Position numbers and translations under genes: made by a program
In this document: piece by piece, positions 63,797-64,000 of the stretch
How positions within the stretch are numbered: position 1 is the first letter of the stretch
How the letters are laid out: each line of letters begins with the position of its first letter
Notes under the pieces: model-generated
What the model saw: only the letters and a program-made list of their open reading frames with translations
Databases searched by the model: none
Told to the model about the DNA's origin: nothing
NCBI GenBank assembly: GCA_034769895.1
Contig: CM068372.1
Span: 432,715,958-432,779,957 of the forward strand
Reading direction: 5' to 3'
Origin: Magicicada septendecula
Lineage: Eukaryota > Arthropoda > Insecta > Hemiptera > Cicadidae
Length of the DNA stretch: 64,000 nt

Positions 63797-64000
63797 GAAA
63801 GTCACTGCTGTCTCTCGCCAATAAGGTATCTTTATGCAAAGCTATACTCAAACCAATAAAGTCTTACAGCATTGAACTGTGGTGCTGCTCTAAACCACCA
63901 AACACACACTTTTCCGGTCGGTTCAGTCAAAAATCCCCCTGGTACGTCTCAACTCATACACTGCACACAGACTTATTCCGTCCATCACTGATACAATCAT
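63797..64000 (+). pseudogene. jockey-type reverse transcriptase C-terminal fragment, cut by window end
   Basis: One frame reads LLSLANKVSLCKAILKPIKS, then YSIELWCCSKPP, and SPWYVSTHTLHTDLFRPSLI to the end of the window. This is the NKLLLYKAILKPIWTYGIQLWG...PWYV.N..LH.DL pattern that follows the catalytic domain in jockey-clade elements and aligns with the corresponding part of the minus-strand element at 55172-57261 (IYKAVLKPVWTYSIQLWD). The orientation is opposite to that element. The Trp of the WTYGIQ motif is Lys here. The upstream catalytic domain was not seen. Confidence 0.72.

Overview
The window reads as repeat-rich, AT-rich nuclear DNA of an animal, most likely an arthropod and probably an insect. 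Evidence: long AT-rich non-coding stretches, many microsatellites, and decayed copies of transposon families that are abundant in insects (Helitron, jockey- and RTE-like LINEs, mariner, Crypton-type tyrosine recombinase, Penelope-like elements). No bacterial-style operon, tRNA, rRNA or CRISPR array was recognised. I could not recognise a host protein-coding gene; an intron of a large gene or intergenic DNA would both fit. The species is not determined.

Layout. 0-1 kb: a (GT)n tract, a hammerhead-ribozyme-like motif and a Penelope-like GIY-YIG fragment, the last two on the minus strand. 2.1-7.26 kb: a Helitron with a RepHel gene broken by many frameshifts and stops, ending at a typical CTAG terminus. 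7.96-9.04 kb: a 51-bp minisatellite and a 126-bp-period duplication. 10.8-11.4 kb: 3' end of an RTE-like LINE. 13-22 kb: AT-rich DNA with microsatellites. 22.85-23.98 kb: a repeat with a 164-bp internal tandem array and a hammerhead motif; its inverted relative lies at 44.7-45.9 kb. 24.355-27.486 kb: a nearly identical head-to-tail duplication of 1,566 bp. 28.2-28.56 kb: another LINE 3' end with a (GAA)n tail. 33.2-34.75 kb: a lightly damaged tyrosine-recombinase gene flanked by short inverted repeats and a palindrome. 37.1 and 60.4-60.95 kb: two old related LINE-like fragments. 40.9 and 43.9 kb: two more hammerhead motifs. 51.3-51.9 kb: mariner remnant. 54.6-54.8 kb: a perfect 90-bp inverted repeat. 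54.83-57.26 kb: minus-strand jockey LINE. 58.2-59.04 kb: a second Penelope-like C-terminus with a hammerhead-like motif downstream. 60.64 kb: the best preserved hammerhead motif. 63.15-64 kb: a LINE 3' end and a jockey reverse-transcriptase fragment running off the window.

The most interesting theme is six hammerhead-like motifs. All six have a self-complementary stem III and one extra U between the CUGANGA box and stem II. Two lie downstream of Penelope-like endonuclease remnants on the same strand. Hammerheads in Penelope-like elements are already known; here the interest is the density, the shared variant core and the graded decay. Every element described appears defective as read, so no working pathway is encoded by the window.
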